Positions 55,307-63,499 of a stretch of 64,000 nucleotides of DNA are shown here, in pieces. Both the position numbers and the translations under genes were made by a program. A model generated the notes under the pieces. The model had not been told where the DNA came from, did not search any database, and saw nothing but the letters and a program-made list of their open reading frames with translations. The stretch comes from Fen-1359 sp963710355. Lineage in GTDB: Bacteria > Planctomycetota > Phycisphaerae > Sedimentisphaerales > Anaerobacaceae. The stretch is taken from positions 558,001 through 622,000 of the forward strand of contig CAVPZU010000003.1 of NCBI GenBank assembly GCA_963710355.1. Direction: 5' to 3'. Every line of letters begins with the position of its first letter. Positions within the stretch are counted from its first letter, which is position 1.

Positions 55307-55808
55307 TGTTCTTGTTGCCCACAGTAAGTTTGTTTGTCGGGCCGAAATAAACAAATGCGATAAGTATCAATGCCGAGCCCGCAATAAATAATGCGAGTCT
55401 CCGGTTGGCGGCCTTGCACCTCTCGACCCATCCGGGCAAGGCCGGCTCCTTCTGCGCTCCGCCTGCGCCGGATTGGGACTCTTTCATTAGCGCAATCCTT
55501 GCGGCAGCCAGCTGCGAAACGGTCTCACGCGGATAGGCAACATCCTTCTCTTTTGGCTGGATACCCAACGTGGCTGGGGCAAGCCGTTCGGCAAAGTGCG
55601 AATCCCCCCGAAGCTGCCCCAATAGGGCATCATAGTCATCGTTAAGAGCCTTTAACTTTTCGACGTTTCTTTCCGCCTCTGCGAGGATTTCCTTATTCTG
55701 ATAGTAGCCGTAAATATCATTAAAAAGCAGCGACAACGTCATTACCGATAAACCAACGGCAAAAAAGAAAACAAACAGGAGCGCCCGAATTATTATGTCC
55801 TTGTGCAT
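55284..55808 (-). CDS. FtsB/DivIC-like coiled-coil membrane protein
   Basis: The start is at 55808 (MHKDIIIRALLF). About 174 residues: an N-terminal helix (about 8-30), a coiled coil (about 42-62, NKEILAEAERNVEKLKALND), a variable middle and a second membrane helix near the end. It follows enolase at an 86-bp distance on the same strand; an FtsB-type gene after eno is a common bacterial order, which with the TM-coiled-coil N-terminus suggests a divisome role. Identity is weakly supported. Confidence 0.5.
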   Translation of the reverse strand: MHKDIIIRALLFVFFFAVGLSVMTLSLLFNDIYGYYQNKEILAEAERNVEKLKALNDDYDALLGQLRGDSHFAERLAPATLGIQPKEKDVAYPRETVSQLAAARIALMKESQSGAGGAQKEPALPGWVERCKAANRRLALFIAGSALILIAFVYFGPTNKLTVGNKNIIQNAAV

Positions 55809-55894
55809 TACAAAAACCTGAAAAATAAAAGTGCACATAACGCCAACTCCATTATGCGTTTGTGCACCTATTATTATCGACACAGCCTTACGCT

Positions 55895-57181
55895 TTACTT
55901 AAACATAAAGCCTGCGTATTTAGCCGCCGAGCCGAGCTCCTCGTGAATCCGCAGAAGCTGGTTGTATTTGCAAACCCTGTCGGTCCGCGAGGCTGAACCC
56001 GTCTTAATCTGTCCGACGCCGCTGGCAACCGCCAAATCTGCTATGGTCGTATCTTCCGTCTCTCCGCTGCGATGGCTTATGACCGCCGTCCAGCCTGCAC
56101 GCTTTGCCATATTGATTGCCTCGAATGTCTCGGTCAACGTTCCAATCTGATTTAGCTTGATAAGGATTGAGTTTGCACAATCCTTTTCGATGCCCTCGGC
56201 CAATTTTTTTGTATTGGTGACGAATATGTCATCGCCGACGAGCTGAATTTTTGACCCGAGTCTGTCGTTGAGCTTTTTCCAGCCATCCCAGTCATCCTCC
56301 GCAAGGCCGTCTTCGAGGGAGACGATTGGGTATTTTTTGACCCAGCCGGTCCAGTGGTCAATCAGCGAAGCGGAAGAAATTTTCTTTTTCGGAGCGGATT
56401 TGAAGAAGCTGTAAGACCTCGTTTTGCCGTCCCACATCTCGCTGGCAGCAGGGTCAAGGGCAATCGCAATATCTTTGCCCGGCTTGTAGCCCGCCTTCTT
56501 TATTGCATCCATAACGACTTCTATCGCCTCTTCGTTGCTCTTAAGCATCGGTGCAAAGCCCCCTTCATCGCCGACGCTGGTCGCATAACCTTTCGCAGCG
56601 AGAACTTTTTTAAGGGTATGGAAGGTTTCCGCACCCATCTGAAGGGCCTGCGGAAAATCCTTTGCGCCAATGGGCATAATCATAAATTCCTGGAAGTCAA
56701 CATTATTGTCGGAGTGCTTGCCGCCGTTGAGGATATTCATCATCGGAACCGGCAGGATATTTGCGTTGCAGCCGCCCAGATAGCGGTAAAGCGGCAGCAT
56801 CGCCGCATTTGCCGCCGCCTTTGCAACAGCCAATGAGACGCCGAGTATTGCGTTTGCGCCAAGCTTGCCTTTGTTTGGCGTTCCATCCAGTTTAATCATC
56901 AACTGGTCGATTTCCTCCTGTGCCATTGAGTCCATATCGAGGACCTCCGGTGCAATTACTTCGTTGACATTTTTTACCGCACCGGCGACACCTTTGCCGA
57001 AATAACGTTTTGCATTGCTGTCGCGAAGCTCGACCGCCTCGTAGGCCCCGGTGCTCGCTCCGGATGGCACCGCCGCCCTGCCGAACGAGCCGTCAGCAAG
57101 CAGCACATCTACCTCGACCGTCGGGTTTCCCCTCGAATCGAGTATCTCCCTTGCCTTTACATCAACAATCATTGTGGTCAT
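55895..57181 (-). CDS. eno: Enolase
   Basis: Converts 2-phosphoglycerate to phosphoenolpyruvate. 428 residues: GNPTVEVDVLLADGSFGRAAVPSGASTG, NKGKLGANAILGVSLAVAKA, the metal ligands in SLEDGLAEDDW and LVGDDIFVTN, catalytic Lys in ILIKLNQIGT and the SHRSGETEDTTIADLAVA signature. Complete. Confidence 0.97.
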   Translation of the reverse strand: MTTMIVDVKAREILDSRGNPTVEVDVLLADGSFGRAAVPSGASTGAYEAVELRDSNAKRYFGKGVAGAVKNVNEVIAPEVLDMDSMAQEEIDQLMIKLDGTPNKGKLGANAILGVSLAVAKAAANAAMLPLYRYLGGCNANILPVPMMNILNGGKHSDNNVDFQEFMIMPIGAKDFPQALQMGAETFHTLKKVLAAKGYATSVGDEGGFAPMLKSNEEAIEVVMDAIKKAGYKPGKDIAIALDPAASEMWDGKTRSYSFFKSAPKKKISSASLIDHWTGWVKKYPIVSLEDGLAEDDWDGWKKLNDRLGSKIQLVGDDIFVTNTKKLAEGIEKDCANSILIKLNQIGTLTETFEAINMAKRAGWTAVISHRSGETEDTTIADLAVASGVGQIKTGSASRTDRVCKYNQLLRIHEELGSAAKYAGFMFK

Positions 57182-57217
57182 TTCAATTTCCTTTCTAAAA
57201 ATTTGCCGCTCCGCCTG

Positions 57218-57232
57218 TCCGCCTGCGGCGGA
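57218..57232. repeat. Palindromic element TCCGCC-TGC-GGCGGA with extra half copy
   Basis: Perfect arms; followed by CCGCAGGCGGA, so a chained copy. It lies in the eno 5' gap. Confidence 0.8.
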
Positions 57233-57281
57233 CCGCAGGCGGACTCCAGCCCCGAAACATTAGGGTTTTTCAAGAAACTAC

Positions 57282-57310
57282 CTTTTAACAGCTTTTCTTC
57301 CCTTCGTCAA
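57282..57310 (-). promoter_or_regulatory. Candidate eno promoter
   Basis: Minus strand TTGACG (57305-57310), a 17-bp spacer and TAAAAG (57282-57287). The -10 is imperfect. Confidence 0.35.
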
Positions 57311-57391
57311 GACCCGATTACCGAGCAGGTCAAATCGCCGAAAAATGCGCGATTCCTTATAAAAACCCCATGAAAAATAATCCCGAGCTTG

Positions 57392-57397
57392 TATAAT
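57392..57397 (+). promoter_or_regulatory. Consensus -10 box before the sigma factor gene
   Basis: TATAAT at 57392-57397, about 135 bases upstream of the ECF gene. The -35 is unclear. Confidence 0.3.
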
Positions 57398-57531
57398 GCC
57401 TGCAGAAACCGGTTGCCGGATGGGTAAACCGGCATAAAAATACTAAAAATCAGGGAACAGCAGGCTTGTTTAGCGCATCTATAATGGTGAGATTGAAAAC
57501 CTGCAGGCCCGAATAAATAAAGGATGGGCGT

Positions 57532-58059
57532 GTGGAAGAGGAAAAGGATTTAATTACGGCCCGGCTGGCGGCAGGTGAGCGGGCGGCGGCTGAAGAACTT
57601 GTCGACAGGTATTACGAAAAAATTTACCTGTATATGAGAAGAATGGGACACAGCCGACAGACAAGTGAAGACCTGACACAGGAATGTTTCCTGAAGGCCT
57701 GGCAGCATATCAGCCAGTTAAAATACACCAAGGCGCTGGGCAGCTGGCTATACAGCATTGCAGGCAATATCTCGAATGTATATTGGCGAAGGAACCGAAA
57801 CTTAAGCAGCCTCGATTGCGGCATCGAGGAAACCAGCCTTAACCAGAACGGCAGCGAAACTGCAGAACACGCAGAGCAGCTTTCCAGGCTCAAAGACGCT
57901 GTTGTAAAACTGCCCGTTAAATTAAGGCAGGCCGTTGTGCTGCACTATTTGCAGCAGTTGACAATTGCCGAATCCGCTGAAGTGATGGGTATCAGAGAAG
58001 GCACATTCAAAAGCAGGCTAAACAGGGCTCTTATGCTATTAAAAAAAGCTTTGCCATAA
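57532..58059 (+). CDS. ECF-type RNA polymerase sigma factor
   Basis: 175 residues with a GTG start. Region 2 (about 20-90): LVDRYYEKIYLYMRRMG, SEDLTQECFLKAWQHI, and LYSIAGNISNVYWRRNR. Region 4 (about 120-175): LPVKLRQAVVLHYLQQLTIAESAEVMGI with the helix-turn-helix EGTFKSRLNRALMLLKKAL. It directs transcription of a small regulon in response to a signal. The next gene, a single-TM protein, is its likely anti-sigma factor. No operator was identified. Confidence 0.92.
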   Translation: MEEEKDLITARLAAGERAAAEELVDRYYEKIYLYMRRMGHSRQTSEDLTQECFLKAWQHISQLKYTKALGSWLYSIAGNISNVYWRRNRNLSSLDCGIEETSLNQNGSETAEHAEQLSRLKDAVVKLPVKLRQAVVLHYLQQLTIAESAEVMGIREGTFKSRLNRALMLLKKALP

Positions 58060-58114
58060 CAAACAGAATTTTTGCAGGTAAAACAATGATGAATACCTGC
58101 TCTTGCAAGGCTAA

Positions 58115-58681
58115 ATGAAAGCCTGCAGTGAAAGAGAATTTGAAATGGAACAGGAAAGAATAGGACAATTATTAAATGAACTTGCCCAAAGGACCGCTGA
58201 ACCTGTCCGACCAGGCCTGGCCGATGAAATCAAAGCCCGAATCCCGGATAAACCAGCCAAGCACAAAAGCGGGCTCGACACCATCAGGATTATCATTGAT
58301 TTAAGGGTAACCAAGCTGGCTGCCGCTGCCGCCATAATTATTACGTTATTGCTGTGTGTGACTCTGCTCGGCGGAAAAGACCCTGCCGGCTCGAGCTTCC
58401 TTCAGAACACCAAGGACCTTGTCCGGTATTTTCTCGGGAATGACACAGGCAGCCAGTTAGCATCCTTCGCCAAAGCAGCAAAAAACGATGATCAGGACAG
58501 AGAAGTCGTCTACTATGGCGAAACTGCTGGTTCATCTAATCCTGATGCACTGCTAATGCACTGGAAATTAGAAGATAACAAATACAGGGTGGTTTTCGGC
58601 AATTTCCGAACAGAGGTCGTGACAGCCTCTGACCTGATAAAATTGCAGGCACAAATGCTGAAAAAAATGACAAATAAGTGA
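58115..58681 (+). CDS. Putative anti-sigma factor, single-pass membrane protein
   Basis: 188 residues. A cytoplasmic N-terminal part (1-65; IGQLLNELAQRTAEPVRPGL) is followed by one membrane helix (about 70-87, AAAAAIIITLLLCVTLLG), then an extracytoplasmic domain. It is located 55 bp after the ECF gene in the same direction. No zinc-binding anti-sigma motif (HxxxCxxC) is evident. The role is inferred from position and topology; it may equally be a regulon member. Confidence 0.6.
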   Translation: MKACSEREFEMEQERIGQLLNELAQRTAEPVRPGLADEIKARIPDKPAKHKSGLDTIRIIIDLRVTKLAAAAAIIITLLLCVTLLGGKDPAGSSFLQNTKDLVRYFLGNDTGSQLASFAKAAKNDDQDREVVYYGETAGSSNPDALLMHWKLEDNKYRVVFGNFRTEVVTASDLIKLQAQMLKKMTNK

Positions 58682-58882
58682 TTTTGCTGTGGAACTTTAA
58701 GGCTGTTTCATATTGACACCTTAACCAAAGTTTGGTAAAATGAGAAATCTGGGAAATATATGGATGCTTAATACCTGTAGGCGTGTAATCGTAGTACCTT
58801 CAGTGTTGCGTAGTCTTTTATGTGTGCTGACTGGAAAATTAAAAGTTGAAAATTTAGTCAAAAATTGGAAAAGGAGAATATC

Positions 58883-59727
58883 ATGAATAAAAAACGCGGC
58901 TTTACACTTGTCGAACTTCTGGTCGTAATAGCTGTCATCGCGCTGTTGCTGTCGATTCTTATGCCAGTTCTGCGAAAAGCAAAGGACGGGGCTATGAGAA
59001 TCCTCTGCGGCAATCACATAAAGAATGTGATGCTTGGTGTGATGATGTATGCGGATACCCACAACAATAATATCCCCTATACCATCGCCAATTGGCCGTG
59101 GGATTGTCAAAAAAGCATAGTAACCGAGCTGTTAAAGAATATGGGTACGGATCTGAGCGGATTCCCAAATGCTTCAAAAGATGATGCAACAAATATTGAC
59201 GGAACTAGTACCGGTGTTCCTATGGGTGTTCCGGTGGCATTCGCAACCAATTTTTATTGCCCGGCAAACGCACGGAAGCTAAAATATTGTGAGTCGGAGT
59301 GGGACTCTCCCTGGCCAAGTTATCGCGTTCTCGGCTATGCCTTTATATGGAAGTCGTCAGGCAATAATGACGGAACTGTGCCTATCTTCCACACGGTTAA
59401 TGGTGCGGATGTGGCTGACCCATCTAAAAAATGGGTTGACAGGACGGATATGCCCCAGGCATCAGGGGCAGAGTCATAATAGATGCTACGTTATGCGATC
59501 GAGGTGATGACAAGACTAAATATCCCCTCGGCAACTTTGGCGTGATACTAACTGGCTCAAATCCATCAGGAGTTCCCGACTGTTCAAATCACCTGATTAC
59601 TGATGCCAAGGTCCCGGGCGGCAATATCGGTTTTGCAGACGGACACGTCGAGTGGAGACAATTCGCCGAAATGATGCACAGAATCACAAAGGGGGCCGCT
59701 AAGGGGGAGGTTTGGTGGTGGTGGTAA
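58883..59727 (+). pseudogene. Prepilin-type N-methylation domain protein, frameshifted
   Basis: ATG at 58883 with AAGGAG upstream. Type IV prepilin motif RGFTLVELLVVIAVIALLLSI at residues 5-25, cleaved before Phe. After about 59462 the frame shifts: the intended continuation GRVIIDATLCDRGDDKTKYP leads to NIGFADGHVEWRQFAEMMH and the end at 59727. FADGHVEW endings are typical of planctomycete/verrucomicrobial pseudopilins. It probably forms part of a pilus-like or secretion apparatus, or is an orphan. It is followed by a strong terminator. Confidence 0.8.
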
Positions 59728-59753
59728 TAAAAATTTGGTCTTTTGCTGTGATA

Positions 59754-59795
59754 AAAACAAGACCATACCCCCAAAGGTGTGGTTTTGTTTTTTTT
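59754..59795 (+). terminator. Rho-independent terminator
   Basis: A 16-bp stem (59754-59769 / 59776-59791, two G-U pairs) with loop CCCAAA, followed by a T tract. It ends the pseudopilin transcript. Confidence 0.8.
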
Positions 59796-59816
59796 AAAAG
59801 AGCCTATACCCCCTTT

Positions 59817-60789
59817 TTATAACTTTTCATTGAGCTCAACCATTTTTGCAGCGGTCTCGATAATCCTTTTACGCAAAATCCTCGGTGTCAATACCTGCAC
59901 CTGGTCGCCGTAGCCTAATATCCATCAACCTATCTCGCCTAACCCATCTACGCGAAACTCAACAATGGCAGAACCGTCCGGACCAAACGTCACCTTTTGC
60001 GTGCTGTGCCACTGCACCTCCGCAACATTGCTTGCCACCTTAGGCAGAAATCGCAGCCTGACATTATAGATTCTCCCCTCCGGAATCATCGACCATGCCC
60101 TTCCCAGGTAATCGCTCATATCGAATTTGTCGCCGCCGAGAAAGCATTTATCCAGCGTCTGCAAATTCCTGATCCTGTTGAGCTTCAATGTCCTTATACC
60201 TTTATGTATGTTTGAATACCCAACCACATACCAGGCCCGCTGGTTATACACAAGATGATACGGGTCAAACTCCAGCTCTAATTGTCTATTTTCAAGGAAA
60301 GATTGATAGCAGATTTTTACCTTGCGTTTGGTTTCGACAGCCTTTTGCAGCTGTTCAAATGTCCTGTCGAGCGCGCTCATCGGCGCCTGCGGATTCAGCC
60401 GGGCGGAAATCCTGCTCAACAAGCTATTGCAGTATTACCTGATTCGCGCAGGCAGATTGTTCTCAATCTTCAGAGCCGCCAGCAACACAGAATTTTTATA
60501 CGGAATCTGCATCTGCCCGCTCATCTTATAGACCAGCAGAAACAGACTCAACGCCTCCTGAAGGTTCAAATCTATCGTCGGGAGAAAAAACCGCGGGTCT
60601 ATTGTGTAGCTGCCGCTTCGGCTGTCATAGTGATATGGCACGCCTATTACCTGCAGCTCCCTTAAATCGCGAAATATCGTCCCTTCTGCTCGTTCCGAAG
60701 GTCGTCGCCAGCTCGTTGGCTGTGCAGCCCTTGCCCGCCTGTAATGTTGTTAATATCTGAACAATCCTGCCGACTCTGCTGCTCTTCAT
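59817..60789 (-). pseudogene. Decayed WYL-domain (YafY-type) transcriptional regulator
   Basis: It begins at 60789 (MKSSRVGRIVQILTTLQAGK, a winged-helix DeoR-type start). The frame shifts near 60680, then carries YHYDSRSGSYTIDPRFFLP, a TAA at 60435 (Q or similar expected), LSRISARLNP, and the WYL core RKVKICYQSF ... RAWYVVGYSN. A TGA at 59925 sits between GLGEIG and WILGYGDQV, where Trp is usual, before the end at 59817. Three lesions mean a nonfunctional gene, though its promoter looks intact. Confidence 0.75.
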
Positions 60790-60843
60790 CAAACCGCCCC
60801 TGTCCTGCTTTTTTCGGAATTTCCCCTTTTTCTGACCATTTAA

Positions 60844-60877
60844 GTGTATTATACACCCACAATCGGCTCAATGTCAA
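60844..60877 (-). promoter_or_regulatory. Consensus promoter with palindromic operator
   Basis: Minus strand TTGACA (60872-60877), an 18-bp spacer and TATAAT (60848-60853). The -10 lies in the perfect palindrome GTGTAT-A-ATACAC (60844-60856), a plausible autoregulatory operator of the WYL regulator. Confidence 0.65.
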
Positions 60878-61054
60878 TTCTTATCCCGAAAAAGGCCGGA
60901 TGCTCTTCAGTTCAAAATTATCTTCCAATTTGCCTGATATTTTCAGCTTTGTCATCGAAGCGGTTTTAATCTATTTCCTAATGGTAACGGCACACCTGCT
61001 CGGCAGATTCTACCGGCAGCCTCAACCGGAATATTTGAGGTATTGGAATTGATT

Positions 61055-62443
61055 TTACCTGCTCTGGCGGATTTTGATGCTTTTTGCGTGGGCATCGAGA
61101 CCTTCGGTTCCGGCAAGGCGGATTATGTCGGCGGCATCCTGCGCCAGCTTTTTTGCGTCATATTCAATTATGCTTATCGACTTTACAAAATCGTTGCTGG
61201 TCAAAGCGCTCGAGAACCTTGCCCTCATCTCGGTTGGCAAGGTGTGACTGGGACCTGCCCAATAGTCGCCGACCGCAACAGGCGAAAAATCGCCGATAAA
61301 TATTGCGCCGGCATTTTCAATTCTTTCTGCAATCTTGCTGCTCTCGTCTCCACATTGAATTTCGAGGTGCTCCGGAGCCAAATCGTTCGCAAAATCAATC
61401 AATTCATCCATATCGCCAATAACCGCAACAGCCCCGAGTCCCAGCAGGGATTTGGCGGCATCGTCCTTTCGGGTGAGCTTTTCGAGTTGCCCCTGAACTT
61501 CCGTCACAATATCTGCGGCAAACTCTTCCGATGTTGTCAACGCAACTGCGCTGCTGTCTGCGGCGTGTTCCGCCTGGCTCAGCATATCCGCCGCCACAAA
61601 GGCCGCATTCGCCTTTTCATTTGCTATTATCAAAACTTCGCTCGGGCCGGCAATCGATTCAATCGCAACATAATCCTGAGAAACCATTCTTTTGGCTGTC
61701 GCAACCCACTTGTTGCCGGGCCCGACAATCTTGTCAACCTTGGGAATAGTTCCTTTTCCAGCAGCTAAAGCCGCCACCGCTTGTGCCCCCCCGATTCGAT
61801 GCACTTCTGTAATTCCCAACTCATAGCACGTTGCCAAAATGGCCGGGTGGATAGTGCCTTTATCAGCCGGCCTTCGCTTAAATCTCGGCGGTGAAACTAC
61901 GACTATGTTCTCCGGTTTCACACCGGCTACCAACGCAGGAACTGCCGTCATAATAACCGTACTCAGAAGCGGGGCAGATACACCGGGAACGCATATTCCC
62001 ACCTTCTTAATCGGGACATACCTGATGCCGGTTGCGCCGGGGCAAGTCTTATCCTTACCGCAGAAAACTTCGCTCTGGTATCCCTTTACATTTTTGATTG
62101 CCTGACGAATAGACCTCAAAAGTTCGGGCCTGTCCCGCTCAATTTCCTTATAAGCTTCCTTCAAATCCGACAGCGGTATCTTAAATTCTGCCGGCATTAA
62201 TTTAACTTTATCGAACCGATACGTATATCCTGCTACTGCCTCATCGCTGGTTTTGAATTCCCGCTGGTTTATATCGCCCTCTTCTGCGACATTACGAATA
62301 ATCTCCAATACGACCTTTACCTCATCGCTGTAGCAACCGGAGAACATTCCTCGCGGCCTGTTCTTCTGTCTTAACATCTTCAACTTCTCTTTATAATCGG
62401 ATTGAGAGGGCAAAATCAGAATTTTTGAAAGGTCGGCTGGCAC
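61055..62443 (-). CDS. hisD: Histidinol dehydrogenase
   Basis: Last two steps of histidine synthesis, L-histidinol to histidine. 462 residues, a little longer than usual. GIRYVPIKKVGICVPG, IDKIVGPGNKWVATAKR, the GPSEVLIIAN NAD region, the zinc/catalytic SQAEHAADSSA, and PEHLEI...VAVGDYWAGPSHTLPT are present. It lies 9 bp downstream of a secreted protein gene. No other his gene is in the window. Confidence 0.95.
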   Translation of the reverse strand: MPADLSKILILPSQSDYKEKLKMLRQKNRPRGMFSGCYSDEVKVVLEIIRNVAEEGDINQREFKTSDEAVAGYTYRFDKVKLMPAEFKIPLSDLKEAYKEIERDRPELLRSIRQAIKNVKGYQSEVFCGKDKTCPGATGIRYVPIKKVGICVPGVSAPLLSTVIMTAVPALVAGVKPENIVVVSPPRFKRRPADKGTIHPAILATCYELGITEVHRIGGAQAVAALAAGKGTIPKVDKIVGPGNKWVATAKRMVSQDYVAIESIAGPSEVLIIANEKANAAFVAADMLSQAEHAADSSAVALTTSEEFAADIVTEVQGQLEKLTRKDDAAKSLLGLGAVAVIGDMDELIDFANDLAPEHLEIQCGDESSKIAERIENAGAIFIGDFSPVAVGDYWAGPSHTLPTEMRARFSSALTSNDFVKSISIIEYDAKKLAQDAADIIRLAGTEGLDAHAKSIKIRQSR

Positions 62444-62452
62444 AGAACGCTC

Positions 62453-63259
62453 CTATTTGGGAAAATTGCCGTTGCTATAGACGCGGCTGGTTCGCTGCAA
62501 CAATAGATAGAAATTGTCCTGATATTTGGTCACAATGCCGGCTGCTTTGAAACGAATCGCTTCCGGTTCGTTCTTCTTCGCAGAAACAGCCTTCTCGAGC
62601 GTCTGGCAGGGCAGCAGTGTTATCGTTGTTTTGTCGATATTCCTACCAAGGGCGTCAAAGACAAAGGCGTATTGACCGTTGCCCTGCTTTACTATGTAGC
62701 CGGTCCTGTCGGCAAGGATATGGTCCTGTTTCAGCTCAAGGCCTCTGCGGAGTTGTACCGGCTCAATTGTCTTGCCGCTCGTAAGCTTTTCAAGTATATC
62801 AGGCGGGATGCTTAACGGGTCATTCGACTCATTAACAGTAAGCCGCATCTGTGTCTGGGCCTGCTTTTGTTTATCAATCTGTTTGAAGGGAAGAAAATAA
62901 ACCGGAAATATATAATTCCTGCCCCCGTATGTCGTCACTCTTGCCCACAGGCGAAAACCGCAATCCGGCTCAGCCTTCAGGTTCTCAACCATTTTTGAAA
63001 GCCCTATCGAGGCAAGCACTTCAACAGCAGTCCCCGCCTTGATAACAGCCTTATCGTCGCTTATATCCGCATCGGCAACAAATTTATATACCCCCTTGTC
63101 ATCAGGACCGATTAACTTCCCGTCAACGCCATCAATTAAAAAACCATCCCGCAATCCGCCTGCGGCGGAACCGCTGTCGTTGCCCGCCGCAAAAACAATC
63201 GGGATGGTCATCAACAAAACAGCAGCAAATGTTGCTATCTTTAGTATCGATTTTGCCAC
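62453..63259 (-). CDS. Secreted hypothetical protein
   Basis: 268 residues. A signal peptide (about 1-24, ILKIATFAAVLLMTIPIVFA) is followed directly by an insert from a palindromic repeat (GSAAGG). The rest is a mix of beta and charged segments with no recognised domain (FRLWARVTTYGGRNYIFPVYFLPF; KYQDNFYLLLQRTSRVY). It is 9 bp upstream of hisD and may share its transcript. Confidence 0.65.
   Translation of the reverse strand: MAKSILKIATFAAVLLMTIPIVFAAGNDSGSAAGGLRDGFLIDGVDGKLIGPDDKGVYKFVADADISDDKAVIKAGTAVEVLASIGLSKMVENLKAEPDCGFRLWARVTTYGGRNYIFPVYFLPFKQIDKQKQAQTQMRLTVNESNDPLSIPPDILEKLTSGKTIEPVQLRRGLELKQDHILADRTGYIVKQGNGQYAFVFDALGRNIDKTTITLLPCQTLEKAVSAKKNEPEAIRFKAAGIVTKYQDNFYLLLQRTSRVYSNGNFPK
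63155..63169. repeat. Palindromic element inside secreted-protein gene
   Basis: TCCGCC-TGC-GGCGGA, perfect. Read on the minus strand as S-A-A-G-G, just past the signal peptide. Confidence 0.8.
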
Positions 63260-63309
63260 AATTTTCTACCTCAACTCTGTTTTCAAAATTTCCGCCGCCC
63301 GCTCTGCAT

Positions 63310-63324
63310 TCCGCCGCAGGCGGA
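63310..63324. repeat. Palindromic element in LOG remnant (3' side)
   Basis: TCCGCC-GCA-GGCGGA, perfect, followed by CCGTAGGCGG, a second half-like unit. Confidence 0.8.
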
Positions 63325-63474
63325 CCGTAGGCGGGCTGAATACAGCGACCGGATTCCGGTTCGCGACCCTTTATCAAATCAACCAGCGGCTTCCAGAATC
63401 CGCCTACAAGTATAAGCGGTTTGCCCCTGTTTATAAAGCCCTTGTTTTTTAATTCCCAAACCACAGCCAGTTCT

Positions 63475-63489
63475 CCGCCTCCGGCGGAC
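63475..63489. repeat. Palindromic element at junction of aconitase and LOG remnant
   Basis: TCCGCC-TCC-GGCGGA, perfect, just after the aconitase stop. It lies exactly where the missing 5' part of the LOG gene should begin. Confidence 0.8.
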
Positions 63490-63499
63490 CAGTAGCGGA

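Larger units (their letters stand above)
63266..63499 (-). pseudogene. LOG-family (nucleotide-binding Rossmann) C-terminal remnant
   Basis: The frame entering from the leuD-like stop reads ELAVVWELKNKGFINRGKPL and ILVGGFWKPLVDLIKG, matching the C-terminal part of LOG/lysine-decarboxylase-like proteins. It then shifts near 63346-63360 to VAVFSPPTVRLRRNAERAAE and a stop at 63266. The N-terminal PGGxGT half is missing. Palindromic elements sit at both ends (63475-63489 and 63310-63324). A decayed remnant; its family identity is moderate. Confidence 0.5.

Noticed and set aside
60744..61052. 102-residue plus-strand frame between the WYL gene and hisD
   Set aside because: It runs antisense across the WYL promoter and start, with no ribosome site or family resemblance.
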